Shown in pieces: positions 13,690-23,700 of a DNA stretch of 64,000 nucleotides. Where the stretch lies: positions 10,607,877 through 10,671,876 of the forward strand of contig CM060850.1 of assembly GCA_030737835.1 (NCBI GenBank). Direction: 5' to 3'. A program made the translations under genes and the position numbers. This DNA comes from Acorus gramineus (lineage: Eukaryota > Streptophyta > Magnoliopsida > Acorales > Acoraceae). The notes under the pieces were generated by a model. It had not been told where the DNA came from and made no database searches. It worked only from the letters and a program-made list of their open reading frames with translations. Positions within the stretch are counted from its first letter, which is position 1. Every line of letters begins with the position of its first letter.

Positions 13690-14497
13690 AAAGATCAAGT
13701 TTTGGTAAGTGTTCATGGATTGTGGAGTAGACTATCAATACATGAATGCGATGACCATTAATTACTTGAAAATCTCAATCCACTGTTGTGAGTTATGTAT
13801 CAATTAAAATCTTTCTTTGATGCATTTCATATCCCTCTCATTTGATGTTTTGGCACTAAGTTTTATTGATCATTTTGATAAACAAATCAAGATGTTTATT
13901 TCAAAAAGAGATAACAATAAAAGCCAGTTTGATAATTCTGGACCAAAAGAAAAATTCTTTCTTTCAGTAATCTAATTTTGATAGATTCCGTTAAAGGAGA
14001 AACTTGACTTGCAATGTTCAGGGATAGAAATATAAGATTCTAAACACAATTTTTCTAATTGTTTCAGCAAAATGAGAATGCAGAATAAACACCAAACGTG
14101 CCCTAAGCATCAATTCTTTTACTTCTACTTGAATTCAATTGGCTTAAGTTTTTGGAAGTTATAATTTTGATATTTCTATAATATACAATTTTCAAACTCT
14201 ATTGTTAGTGCACCAATCTTGAAACAAGCTGTATTTCCAAACTTAAATCACTTTATTTTGATTTCAGAATACACACCCGTTATTAGTTCTTTTTGAATTT
14301 GCCCCTCTTTAAAGTCCACCACAAACAAACAGATCATACCCATTAATCAATTCAACTTAACACAATTATTTATTTATTTATTGATACGAGGAGTACAAAA
14401 TCCCTCTTATTAATACAAAAAGTAGTCCCTCCAAAAGAAATTTGAATGATATTAGTCAAATTGTTTATTGCAGCAATTCTTAATACTTAATAGAAGC
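13690..14497. repeat. Segmental duplication block F, 3' flank of the truncated RALF copy
   Basis: Homologous to 18770-20210 in the same orientation and to 21420-22740 in inverted orientation. Landmarks: GGAGTAGACTATCAATACATGA near 13721, TTTGATGCATTTCATAT near 13817 and TAATTTTGATATTTCTATAAT near 14161. No coding content is evident. Confidence 0.75.
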
Positions 14498-14500
14498 TTA

Positions 14501-15029
14501 CCCCCCGTATGGGGTGTGACATTAGGTTATTCGCTCCCGATAGCTATACTGGGGTAGATAACAATTCAGGCTGAATAAACAACTTTTTGTTTGGTTGTCT
14601 TTTTTGTTATTCTTATTAGGAAACGTAAAAATGACTTTTTTGTTGTTTGGTTCACCTTGGATAAAGTGATGATAAATTATTGATAAGGGATGAATAAGAG
14701 TTTATGATTTTTAAATGACAATTATACCCCCTGGGAATAGTGTGAGAGATATATGATTGATTTAATAGATGTGACAGTTTTTAGAATTTGTGTGATTCTG
14801 TTAGATGACATAAATTTTTTAAAATGACAGAAAAGAGTATTTTTTATCAATTGGCATAGATAAGCCTTGATAAACAATTCTACTATTTCCTAAGAATAGT
14901 TATCAGGTCTTATTCTAGCTTATCCAGACATAACTATCGGGGTTTATTCTATCAAAACAAACAACTTTTTTTAGCTATTCTCATCTATTCTTCATTATTC
15001 TTGTTTTATGTTCCATGTCATACGGGGGG
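14501..15029. mobile_element. Tourist-like (PIF/Harbinger) MITE inserted in a RALF 3' UTR
   Basis: The ends are inverted: CCCCCCGTATG at the left and CATACGGGGGG at the right. They are flanked by TTA at 14498-14500 and 15030-15032. Removing the 529 bp and one TTA restores the continuous text AGAAGCTTAATGTATAATAG, which is found uninterrupted beside the RALF copies at 16640-16660 (plus) and 27300-27315 (minus). The 3-bp TTA target duplication is the PIF/Harbinger hallmark. There is no transposase ORF, so the element is non-autonomous. Confidence 0.9.
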
Positions 15030-15109
15030 TTAATGTATAATAGATGGATCGATTAAGGCGGAGATTAGCGCGCGCCTTCGTCCCTTGAAATGTGCCTACA
15101 TATATTGCT

Positions 15110-15325
15110 TCACTCTTCTGTTGTTGGGGGGTTCCCGCGACAGCTATGGGGCTTTGAGCATCCTCTGCTAGGGTTTCCAGAATTGGTGCTGGGACGACAA
15201 TTCTTCTTGTCATTGCCCGTGCAAGGCGGAAGATCGCCTTTGAGGGGATCATTCCCAATGTTGGTGGCATTGGCAGTGTCTATCTCAATGAAGATCATCG
15301 CTGATACGATCATGAGCGCAGTGAA
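15110..15325 (-). pseudogene. 5'-truncated RALF-like copy
   Basis: The mature region is preserved (IGNDPLKGDLPPC, then NPSRGC and the terminal SCRG), but homology to the other cluster copies stops inside the signal peptide at about codon 10. The usual MAGVLQMRSIF start and all promoter homology are missing. The first in-frame ATG is at 15313 and would give 67 aa with a shortened hydrophobic leader. There are small differences in the C2-C3 loop (one residue fewer than the sister copies). The replaced upstream DNA (15330-15660) is MITE-like. I judge this a dead or reduced copy; residual function cannot be excluded. Confidence 0.7.
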
Positions 15326-15329
15326 GTAG

Positions 15330-16030
15330 ATTCCAGTCAACTCTTGGAATTAAAGTTATTCCATGTTATTCCACCCAAAGAATATATGGACCCACTGTCA
15401 AATCAACTGCCATCACCTTTTATAAATCACATGTCAAATCAACTATCATCATTTTTTTTACTTTTTATAAATCTTTATCCACACTTTATTCACATTTTAT
15501 CCAAACAAAAAAAACTTTATTATTACATTTCTCAACAAGAATAATTCAAAACATAACCAAACACAAAATCACTTATTCTACCGTTATACCCGCTTATGCT
15601 GGTATAATTATATACTCCGAAATAAGTCTTATTCTGTATCTGAACATAGACTAGGGTTTTGAGAGGGAGAGTCAAGTTTGCACATAAAATAATAGAAAGT
15701 TATTATTTTTCTTTCCATTCACTGTAGTATTTTATGGATGGTCTCCCTCCCATGTCCATTTTAGTGGATCCATTACAAGTTAATAACCAGTCAAAAAACT
15801 ATGTCAATCAGTTGTTATTCTTCTTAATGTGTTCCATGACAGATCCCATTTCCAACACCTTGACACAGGAACAAACTAATTATGTTTCTCTCTTTACATT
15901 GTATCTTTTCATCCCGCTTCATCTATCTCTAATATACAATGATGTATCAAACGCTCATGTTATTCTACTAGTTAGAGCAAAAAAAAACTTGGATTCCTTG
16001 CTGGCATGTATTACACCACCATTTTTGTGG
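15330..16030. other. Repeat-derived spacer, no gene seen
   Basis: 15355-15650 resembles the internal parts of the local Tourist-like MITEs (CCAAACACAAAATCACTTATTCT and ACTCCGAAATAAG-type phrases). It directly abuts the break in the truncated RALF copy. 15650-16030 shows no identifiable gene. Confidence 0.45.
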
Positions 16031-16039
16031 ATCTAAACA

Positions 16040-16328
16040 TATTTGGAAAATCTTTTCCCCCATGATAACTTGAAGCCAAATTTGTTCTCCCTTGTGAGAC
16101 CTTAAAAATAGGACACACCTGACACCATTCATGCAATGATCTATAAATAGCCAAAACATGTATTCTACTTCAACAGTCTCTAATCACTTCCTACAAACCA
16201 GCCAGCCCACACTATGAAAGTGAGACTCCCCCTTATAAATACTCAACATTCCCAACCTTTTATGATCCACAACATATACTGATCATCATAACAATTTAAG
16301 TATTCCTTTCAAAACATATAGAGACAGA
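16040..16328 (+). promoter_or_regulatory. Promoter and leader of RALF copy 16329, TATA box 16234-16241
   Basis: TATAAATA lies about 90 nt upstream of the ATG. The whole upstream block is conserved, inverted, upstream of the copies at 20293 and 27381: the phrase TTAAAAATAGGACACACCTGA (16102), the CATTCATGCAATGA segment (16127) and the ATGAAAGTGAGACT segment (16214). The promoter was therefore duplicated with the gene, and the three intact copies probably share regulation. Confidence 0.75.
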
Positions 16329-16577
16329 ATGGCTGGAGTACTTCAAATGCGTTCGATCTTCCTCGATGTGCTCATCGTGTCAGCGATGATCTTTATTGAG
16401 ATAGACACCGCCAATGCCACCACCATTGGGAATGATCCCCTCAAAGGTGATCTTCCGCCTTGCACGGGCAATGACAAGAAGAATTGTCGTCCCAACGCCA
16501 GTTCTGGCAACCACCCTAGCAGAGGATGCTCGGAGCACAATAGCTGTCGCGGGGCCCCCCCAACAAAAGAAGAGTGA
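16329..16577 (+). CDS. RALF-like secreted cysteine-rich peptide, copy 2
   Basis: Intronless, 82 aa. A hydrophobic leader (about residues 1-30, MAGVLQMRSIFLDVLIVS and onward) is followed by IGNDPLKGDLPPC and four cysteines spaced C-x7-C-x13-C-x5-C, ending SRGC then SCRG. The PC opening, the xPxSRGC third-cysteine motif and the CRG ending are the RALF signature; RALFs are apoplastic ligands of FERONIA-type receptor kinases. The YISY motif of canonical RALFs is replaced by TIGND, and there is no RRxL S1P site, as in short RALFs without a propeptide. Relative to the 20293 copy it has several substitutions (SGNHPSRGC and RGAPPTKEE). It lies head-away from the truncated copy at 15110. The RALF assignment is by motif; receptor and role are unknown. 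Confidence 0.8.
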   Translation: MAGVLQMRSIFLDVLIVSAMIFIEIDTANATTIGNDPLKGDLPPCTGNDKKNCRPNASSGNHPSRGCSEHNSCRGAPPTKEE

Positions 16578-17020
16578 AGCAATATGGACATATATATTTC
16601 AAGGCACGAAGGCGCGCTAATCTTCGCCTCACTGATCCATCTATTATACATTAAGCTTCTATTTAATATCTGCAATAAGCAATTTGATTAGTCTATTCAA
16701 TTTTTTTTGGAGGGACTACTTTTTGTAACAATAATATGCAAAGAGGGATTTTGTACTCCTCACATCAATAAATAAAAATAATTTTGTATTAATATTCATG
16801 TTAAGTTGAATTGATAAGTGTCTATATATGTATGGAACATGATCAGATTGTGCATGGTGGACTACAAAGTGGGCAAATTCAAAATGAACTATCAGTATGT
16901 ACGCTATCAATTTGATTATATAATGTATGTACATTCTGAATACATACTCTCTACTGATTACTATACGCTGCTATAGAGGTATATATATGTCAACTGAGAT
17001 GTTGAACCAGTTCTTGAACA
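16578..17020 (+). repeat. Duplication block G, 3' UTR and flank of RALF copy 2
   Basis: The RALF 3' UTR contains a conserved AAGGCACGAAGGCGCGCTAA phrase near 16600. The rest (GGAGGGACTACTTTTTGTAAC and CTGCTATAGAGGTATATATA phrases) recurs in direct orientation at 20896-21230 and inverted at 26945-27300. It is interrupted at 17025 by a MITE. Confidence 0.75.
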
Positions 17021-17024
17021 TATA

Positions 17025-18222
17025 CCCCTCGTTTGGGAACCATCATAAACAGAGAATAAGGGTGAATAACAGCAGAATAGCCCTTATTCACTGTTTGTTT
17101 GGTGCGGATAAACCCTGATAGCTATGCCTGGATAAGTTAGGATAAGGCTTGATAACAATTCTAATAAAAGATGAGAATAGCTTATCAGGCCTTATCTATT
17201 CATGAGAATAAAAATACCCTTCACCATCATTACAAAAATACTCTCACTTACTTTAACAAACCCCAATGATGCACCCATCTTTATTAACCACCATCTGATC
17301 AGTGGATCAGTCCACTCTGAATCCATCACAACCGTCCAAAATACAAAAAAAAATTGAGTTAATCCTGACCGTCCAAATCCCCTCTTCTTATTTGCATCTG
17401 TTTCCACGTGTACATCCATCGTCCCATCAACTTCATCTCCCTCACCCACTTTGGTTTTCATCACTAGACCGCCGTCGACGGCGGTGCAGGTCGTCCTCCT
17501 GTCGACAGAGTTGAACCGGAAAGGCTCGAACTGAATGGGGGTCTCTGACGCTGCGCGACAGACCCACCAGAGGTCGAAGTCGAAGCTTAGGGACTGGGCG
17601 GCGTCGGTGCGAGAGAAGTGGATTATATGTGTAAGTAGATAGATATTGGTGTCTTTGGCTCACTTATGGTTATTAGCCTTCATCCTAGTTTTCTTTGCCT
17701 CAAGAAACTTCTTTTTTTTCTATCCACTATTAGAATACTGGGTTTTACTTTTTTTTTAATTAAGTAGGTCCTTGGTCTTGGATCATTTTGTTTATTTCCT
17801 TGCTTTACATTTCCATTCTCCTATTAATAATCCAGGTGTGAAAGCCTACCATAAAATACTAAGCATACATAGAATAGTTGTAAAAAATATTTAAAAGTCC
17901 ACCATAAAATGTTACATAAGATGGACGGTTCAGATTTAAATAAATTCATCATGGATTGATATCTATACCAAACAACAACTTATATTTCAGGGGCAAAGTT
18001 GATATTTTAAAAATAATAACTCCTTATCCATCCCTTATTAACAATTTATCCACAGTTTATTCTGGGTTAACCAAACACCAAAAATCTTAATTTTACGTTT
18101 CCCAATAAGAATAACAAAAAATATACAACCAAACACGGATATGGTTATTCTGTCAAACACTGTTATCTATTTCAGTATAACTATCAAAACTGAATAAGGC
18201 AGTACCACTTCTGAAACGGGGG
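17025..18222. mobile_element. MITE of the local Tourist-like group carrying a GC-rich gene-like segment
   Basis: The inverted ends are CCCCTCGTTTGGGAAC and, reversed, CCCCCGTTTCAGAAG. They are flanked by ATA on both sides (17022-17024 and 18223-18225). Subterminal text (GATAAACCCTGATAGCTATGCC, CTTATTCA) resembles the MITE at 14501. Inside, 17465-17630 is markedly GC-rich and open on the minus strand, continuing open to about 17192. It reads FSRTDAAQSLSFDFDLWWVC and onward through VDRRTTCTAVDGG; I do not recognise the protein. This looks like a captured gene fragment in a non-autonomous element. The 3-bp duplication is weak evidence alone. Confidence 0.6.
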
Positions 18223-18475
18223 ATAAGGAATACATGAAAAGGTGTATCTCTCCATGTGTTCAACTTCACGAAGTAACACATAAAAGGGGTTAAGATGCTA
18301 TGATCTGATACACATGTTCATCAGCATGAACTTTGTATTAACTGTACTAAGAAATTATTAATTCCCAAATTCTCGAGTAAAGCATTGGCACCATCAACAC
18401 CAATCACCATAGAGGGGATTGAAATTTTCTATTTTTATGGATTAGTATCTTTTATGCATGTAGGTTGACTCGTCG

Positions 18476-18655
18476 GTGGATCCAATACCCCAAAAACAAA
18501 AGTCTATCGAATGTACGGCCAAGATCGCTGGACCAAATAAAACGGAGGGCTGAGGAATGATGGGTTACCTTTGAAGGAGATGGGCCGTCGTGGGGCGGAC
18601 GGAAAGGCCCATTTGGACTCTTCTCCACGTACTCTTCGCAGGACTCGAGCTTAAT
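18476..18655 (-). pseudogene. Truncated copy of thioesterase exon 1 and its splice donor
   Basis: Nearly identical to 12300-12500. It includes the AGATCGCTGGACCAAAT phrase downstream of the donor, the donor itself (FK, then G with GTAACC) and the exon stretch GGGCCGTCGTGGGGCGGACGG. An internal deletion and loss of the start codon end remove coding ability. Block F homology begins soon after (about 18690). The neighbouring gene's first exon was therefore carried along in the RALF-region duplication. Confidence 0.85.
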
Positions 18656-18689
18656 TTTATCTTACTTTTAACAAATATGAACAATGACA

Positions 18690-19042
18690 AAATTAATGAA
18701 CTTTTTCTCTCCCAAAAATTAAAACTTAAAATCTTAACCCCTTACCAAACTAGCCCTCAAGTTTTGATAATTGTTAAGAGATTGTGGAGTAGACTATCAA
18801 TACATGAATACGATGACCATTATTACCTGAAAATCTCAATCCACTCTCAAGAGTTACATATCAATTAAACTCTTTCTTTGATGCATTTCATATTTCTCTC
18901 ATTTGATGTTTTGGTACTAAGTTTTTCTTGCTTAGATTGATACTAAAACCAAACAAGATGTTTTTTTTGTTTTTTTTTTCCGCTTGGTTTTAAAAATTTG
19001 GACCATTTGTTGATTTGTGCGTGTCATCCTTGCGCAATGGCC

Positions 19043-19074
<32 letters not shown>

Positions 19075-20285
19075 TCAGATGTCCCGAAGGACACCAAACA
19101 AGATGTTTGCTTTAAAAGGAGAAAACAATAAGGGTTAGTTTGATCATTATGGTCTAGAAGGAGAATTATTTCTTCCACGGAACCAATTCTGGTGGATTAA
19201 AGAAGAAATTGGTTTGGAATGTTCAAGAATGAATACATGAATATAAGACATCAAACACAATTTTTCTAATTGTTTCAGCATAATGAGAATGCACAATGAA
19301 CACCAAACTGGCTATAAACATCACTTCTTTTACATTCACTCAATGTTGTAAAAAGTGCTACGCGCTAATCAGACAGTTGAGAAGGGACTAGAGATTAATT
19401 AGCTAGGCAATAATTAAGAGGATTAATCAATCATTTTTTAGAATAATAAATACAATATATATATAATAATTTTAAACTATAAAATAATAACAAAATAACA
19501 TCAAAACAAAATTAATAATAAAAACATAATAGAGATATATGCCATAAAAAAAAAGTAATATAATTAATGAATATTTAATGTATTTAGTAATTTAATAGCT
19601 TATTAGTTGACTAGTGATCAATCAGAAAATTGGCTAGGCGTTAAGTGTTGTGAGCTGAGCCTGCCTAGGCCTAGGCGAGGATTAATTGGGGCTCAGACGG
19701 GATATTTAAAACATTGCTTTGACTTGAATTCAAGAGAATAAGAATGCAGAAGGCCTTAAACATCACTTCTTTTAATTCCACTTGAATTCAACTGACTTAA
19801 GTTTTTGGAAGTTATAATTTTGATATTTCTATAATACATACAATTTTCAAATTCTATTGTTAGTGCACCAAGTTGAAACGATCACATACTTGCGCATATG
19901 CAATAGTCAAACTGTATTCCAAACTTAAATCACCTTTTATTTTGATTTCAGAATACACATACATTATTAGTTCATTTTGAATTTGCCCCACTTTATAGTC
20001 CACCACACACAAACAGATCACATTCCATTCATAGCCACTAGTCAATTCAACTTAACATGAATTTTGACACAATTTTTTTTTTTATTTATTGATATGAGAT
20101 GTACAAAATCTCTTTTATTATTACAAAAACCAGTCCCCCTCAAAAGAAATTTGAATGAGACTAATCAAATTGTTTCATAGAGAACATGAAACAATTTTTG
20201 ATACTTAATAGAACCTTAATGTATAATAGATGGATCAATGAGGCGAAGATTAGCGCGCCTTCGTGCCTTGAAGTATATATGTCTA
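18690..20285. repeat. Left arm of a large inverted repeat flanking the RALF gene at 20293
   Basis: Its reverse complement is at 21355-22760. Matching landmarks are GTGGAGTAGACTATCAATAC (18785, against 22685), AACGATCACATACTTGCGCA (19876, against 21735) and GGCTCAGACGGGATATTTAAA (19690, against 21920). Arms are nearly collinear except for the U6 insertion at 18964-19108 and a GT microsatellite at 22167-22187 on the right arm where the left has an AT run. The left arm ends in the 3' UTR of the RALF gene. Confidence 0.9.
18992..19092 (-). pseudogene. U6 snRNA retropseudogene
   Basis: On the minus strand, 19092 to 18992 is a full-length U6-like sequence: the 5' stem GTCCTTCGGGACATC, then AAAATTGGAACGATACAGAG with the ACAGAGA box, ATTAGCATGGCC, GCGCAAGGATGACACGCAC and a terminal TGGTCCAAATTTTT. 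It has several changes against the conserved plant U6 (a shortened 5' stem and altered bases after GGCC and after CAAATC). It is followed by about 12 bases and an A-rich tail (18961-18979 complement). It is flanked by a 16-bp target duplication ACCAAACAAGATGTTT at 18948-18963 and 19093-19108. No USE or TATA element lies upstream, so transcription is unlikely. Confidence 0.92.
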
Positions 20286-20292
20286 TATTGCT

Positions 20293-20541
20293 TCACTCTT
20301 CTGTTGCTGGGGGGCCCCCGCGGCAGCTATTGTGCTCCGAGCATCCTCTGCTAGGGGGATTGCCAGAACTGGCGCTGGGACGACAATTCTTCTTGTCATT
20401 GCCCGTGCAAGGCGGAAGATCGCCTTTGAGGGGATCATTCCCAATGTTGGTGGCATTGGCGGTGTCTATCTCAATGAAGATCATCGCTGACACGATGAGC
20501 GCAACGAGGAAGATCGAACGCATTTGAAGTACTCCAGCCAT
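20293..20541 (-). CDS. RALF-like secreted cysteine-rich peptide, copy 3
   Basis: Intronless, 82 aa. The leader MAGVLQMRSIFLVALIVSAM is followed by the mature region IGNDPLKGDLPPC with cysteine spacing C-x7-C-x13-C-x5-C, NPPSRGC and SCRGGPP. It differs from the copy at 27381 by a single visible residue (LKGD against LKAD), and promoter and 3' UTR are also almost identical, so the two separated recently or were homogenised by gene conversion. It sits between the arms of a large inverted repeat, so read-through on either side could form a long hairpin RNA. Secretion and receptor signalling are inferred from the family; the YISY motif is diverged as in the sister copies. Confidence 0.82.
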   Translation of the reverse strand: MAGVLQMRSIFLVALIVSAMIFIEIDTANATNIGNDPLKGDLPPCTGNDKKNCRPSASSGNPPSRGCSEHNSCRGGPPATEE

Positions 20542-20895
20542 TCTGTCTCTGAATGTTTGATATGGAAAAATCTTAGTTTGTTATGATGGGTGTATGCTGT
20601 TGGTCATAAAAAGTTGGGAATGTTGAGTATTTATAAGGGGAAGTCTCACTTTCATGGTGTGGATTGGCTGGTTTGTAGGAAGAGATGAGAGGCTGTTGAG
20701 GAAGAAAAAAAATGTTTTGGCTATATATAGGGTCATTGCATGAATGGTGTCAGGTGTGTCCTATTTTTAAGGTCTCACAAGGGAGAACAAATTTCATGGA
20801 TTGACTGTTGTATTTGGCTTCAGGTTTTCATGGTGGAAAAGATTCTAGTGTCCATATGTCATCTCTGTCATTTGTTCCAAAAAATGTCATCTCTG
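20542..20895 (-). promoter_or_regulatory. Promoter and leader of RALF copy 3, TATA box 20628-20635
   Basis: The reverse complement of TATTTATA gives TATAAATA about 90 nt upstream of the start codon. The block is nearly identical to 27630-27960 and homologous to 16040-16328. A second TATATATA-like run lies at 20722-20730. Homology with the 27-kb copy ends at about 20880, where a GTCATCTCTGTCATTT phrase is repeated and block G begins. Confidence 0.75.
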
Positions 20896-21335
20896 TCATT
20901 TTTTTGGAGGGACTACTTTTTGTAACAATAATATGTAAAGAGGGATTTTGTACTCCTCACATCAATAAATAAAATGAATTTTGTATTGATATTCATGTTA
21001 AGTTGAATTGATTCGTGTCTATGTATGGAACATGATCAGATTGTGTATGGTGGACTACAAAGTGGGCAAATTCAAAATGAACTATCAGTATATATGCTAT
21101 CAATTTGACTATATAATGTATGTACATTCTGAATACATACTCTCTACCGATTACTATACGCTGCTATAGAGGTATATATATCAACTGAGATGTTGAACCA
21201 GTTCTTGAACATATAGTACCAAACAAATTAAAACTTCTGCTTAAGGGATGACTTATTGTTGCATTGCATTATGGCACCATCATCACCAATCACCATAGAG
21301 GGGATTGAAATTTTTTATGTTTGGGTATATAGAGG
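20896..21335 (+). repeat. Duplication block G without its gene
   Basis: Same orientation as 16700-17020 and inverse of 26840-27270, with high identity to the latter. It joins directly to the promoter block of the RALF gene at 20293. It normally follows a RALF 3' UTR, so its coding unit has been lost here. It ends with ACCATAGAGGGGATTGAAATTT, shared with 18408-18431. Confidence 0.8.
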
Positions 21336-21354
21336 TATATATATATAAACATAT

Positions 21355-22760
21355 TTCAAGGCACAAAGGCGCGCTAATCTTCGCCTCATTGATCCATCTA
21401 TTATACATTAAGGTTCTATTAAGTATCAAAAATTGTTTCATGTTCTCTATGAAACAATTTGATTAGTCTCATTCAAATTTCTTTTGTGGGGGACTAGTTT
21501 TTGTAATAATAAAAGAGATTTTGTACTTCTCATATCAATAAATAAATAAAAAAAATTGTGTCAAAATTCATGTTAAGTTGAATTGACTAGTGGCTATGAA
21601 TGGAATGTGATCTGTTTGTGTGTGGTGGACTATAAAGTGGGGCAAATTCAAAATGAACTAATAATGTATGTGTATTCTGAAATCAAAATAAAAGGTGATT
21701 TAAGTTTGGAATACAGTTTGACAATTGCATATGCGCAAGTATGTGATCGTTTCAACTTGGTGCACAAACAATAGAATTTGAAAATTGTATGTATTATAGA
21801 AATATCAAAATTATAACTTCCAAAAACTTAAGTCAGTTGAATTCAAGTGGAATTAAAAGAAGTGATGTTTAAGGCCTTCGGCATTCTTATTCTCTTGAAT
21901 TCAAGTGGAAGCAATGTTTTAAATATCCCGTCTGAGCCCCAATTAATCCTTGCCTAGGCCTAGGCAGGCTCAGCTCACAACGTTTAACGCCTAGCCAATT
22001 TTCTGATTAATCACTAGTCAACTAATAAGCTATTAAGTTACTAAATACATTAAATATTCATTAATTATATTACTTTTTTTTATGGCATATATCTCTATTA
22101 TGTTTTTATTATTAATTTTATTTTGATGTTATTTTGTTATTATTTTGTAGTTTAAAATTATTATATGTGTGTGTGTGTGTGTGTGTATTGTATTTATTAT
22201 TCTAAAAAATGATTGATTAATCCTCGATTAATCCTTACCTAGCTGATTAATCTCTAGTCCCTTCTCAACCATCTGATTAGCGCCTAGCACTTTTTACAAC
22301 ATTGAGTGAAAGTAAAAGAAGTGATGTTTAGAGCAAGTTCGGTGTTCATTCTGCATTCTCATTATGCTGAAATAGTCAGAAAATTGTGTTTAAAATGCTA
22401 TATTCATGTATTCATTCTTGAACATTCCAAACCAATTTCTTCTTTAATCCACCAGAATTGGTTCCTTAGAGGAAAAAATTCTCCTTCTAGATCATAATTA
22501 TCAAACTGGCCCTTATTGTTCTTTCCTTTTGAAGCAACCATCTTGTTTAGTTTGTGTATCAATCTAAGCAAGAAAACTTAGTACCAAAACATCAAATGAG
22601 AGTGGGATGAAATGCATCAAAGAAAGAGTTTAATTGAGTGGATTGAGATTTTCAGGTAATTAATGGTCATCGCATTCATGTATTGATAGTCTACTCCACA
22701 ATCTATGAACAATTATCAAAACTTGAGAGCTAGTTTAGGAAGAGGTTAAGGTTTTGAGTC
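21355..22760. repeat. Right arm of the large inverted repeat, beginning in an orphan RALF 3' UTR
   Basis: It starts with the RALF 3' UTR phrase AAGGCGCGCTAATCTTCGCC and runs outward as the reverse complement of 20285-18690. The RALF coding sequence expected at its left is deleted. It preserves the empty site for the U6 insertion (ACTAAACAAGATGGTTGC region, 22535-22560). Confidence 0.88.
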
Positions 22761-23159
22761 TTAATTTTAGGAGATACAAAGTTTATTAATTTTATCATTA
22801 TTTATATTTATCAAAATTAAGACAAAAAGTAAGGATCAATGTTATTTCAGCATTTAGATGGAACAAAAAAATTCTCATTTTCAACTGAACACACTTTATC
22901 ATAATTATTTTTTTATATCAAATAGAATAAGTTGCCAACCCACCCCCCCACCCCAACTTATCCCTACATTTCCTTTTAGAGGGCGGATATTCCCACCACC
23001 CCATTTAAATTAAACACCACCCTTTATTTACAATATTGCCATCCGGCATAACTCCCAAAAATGCATTAAGGGCATCACCCTCCCCTTTTCACCACCCCAA
23101 GTAATTGGTTAGGTCAATCCCACCACCCTAAGTAATTGGCATAAGTTTGACACATGTGA

Positions 23160-23700
23160 TGTCTACGTAATTATATTTCCTAGACAATAGCCTTGTCGAT
23201 GAAAATAGAATAAAAAAAACATGTAGGTTCTGGAATAAGTTAGACACATAGGGTGTTTACATAGTTATATTTCTTAGACAATTCCTATGTCGATGAATAC
23301 GAAAAAAAATCATGTAGGTTCTGGAATGAGTTAGACATATAGGATGTCTACATAATTATATTACCTAGACAATGGCCATGTCGATGAAAACAGAAAAAAA
23401 AAAAAAAAACCTTAAGTTCTGGAATGAGTTAGACACATAGGGTATCTATATAATTATATTTATTAGACAATTCCTATGTATATAGACATAGGAAAAAAAA
23501 TCATGTAGGTTCTGGAATGCGTTAGACGCATGAGATGTCTACATAATTATATTTCCTAGACAATGACCCTGTCGATGGAAACAGGAAAAAAAACCTGTAG
23601 GTTTTCGAATGAGTTAAACACATGGAGTGTCTACATAATTATATTTTTTAGACAATATCTGTGTCGATGGAAACAAAACAAACCCTGTAGATTCTGAAAT
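23160..23700. repeat. Tandem array of about 80-bp units, copy A
   Basis: About seven units, each with a GTTAGACACATAGGGTGTCT-type opening, then TAATTATATTTCCTAGACAAT, GTCGATGAAAACAG and an A-run, then CTGTAGGTTCTGGAATGAG. Units differ by scattered substitutions. Confidence 0.9.

Noticed and set aside
14995..15270. Open frames on the strand or frame opposite the RALF copies (also at 16343, 20186 and 27283)
   Set aside because: They recur only because the RALF genes are duplicated. They follow RALF conservation, carry no signal peptide or domain of their own, and are shadow frames.
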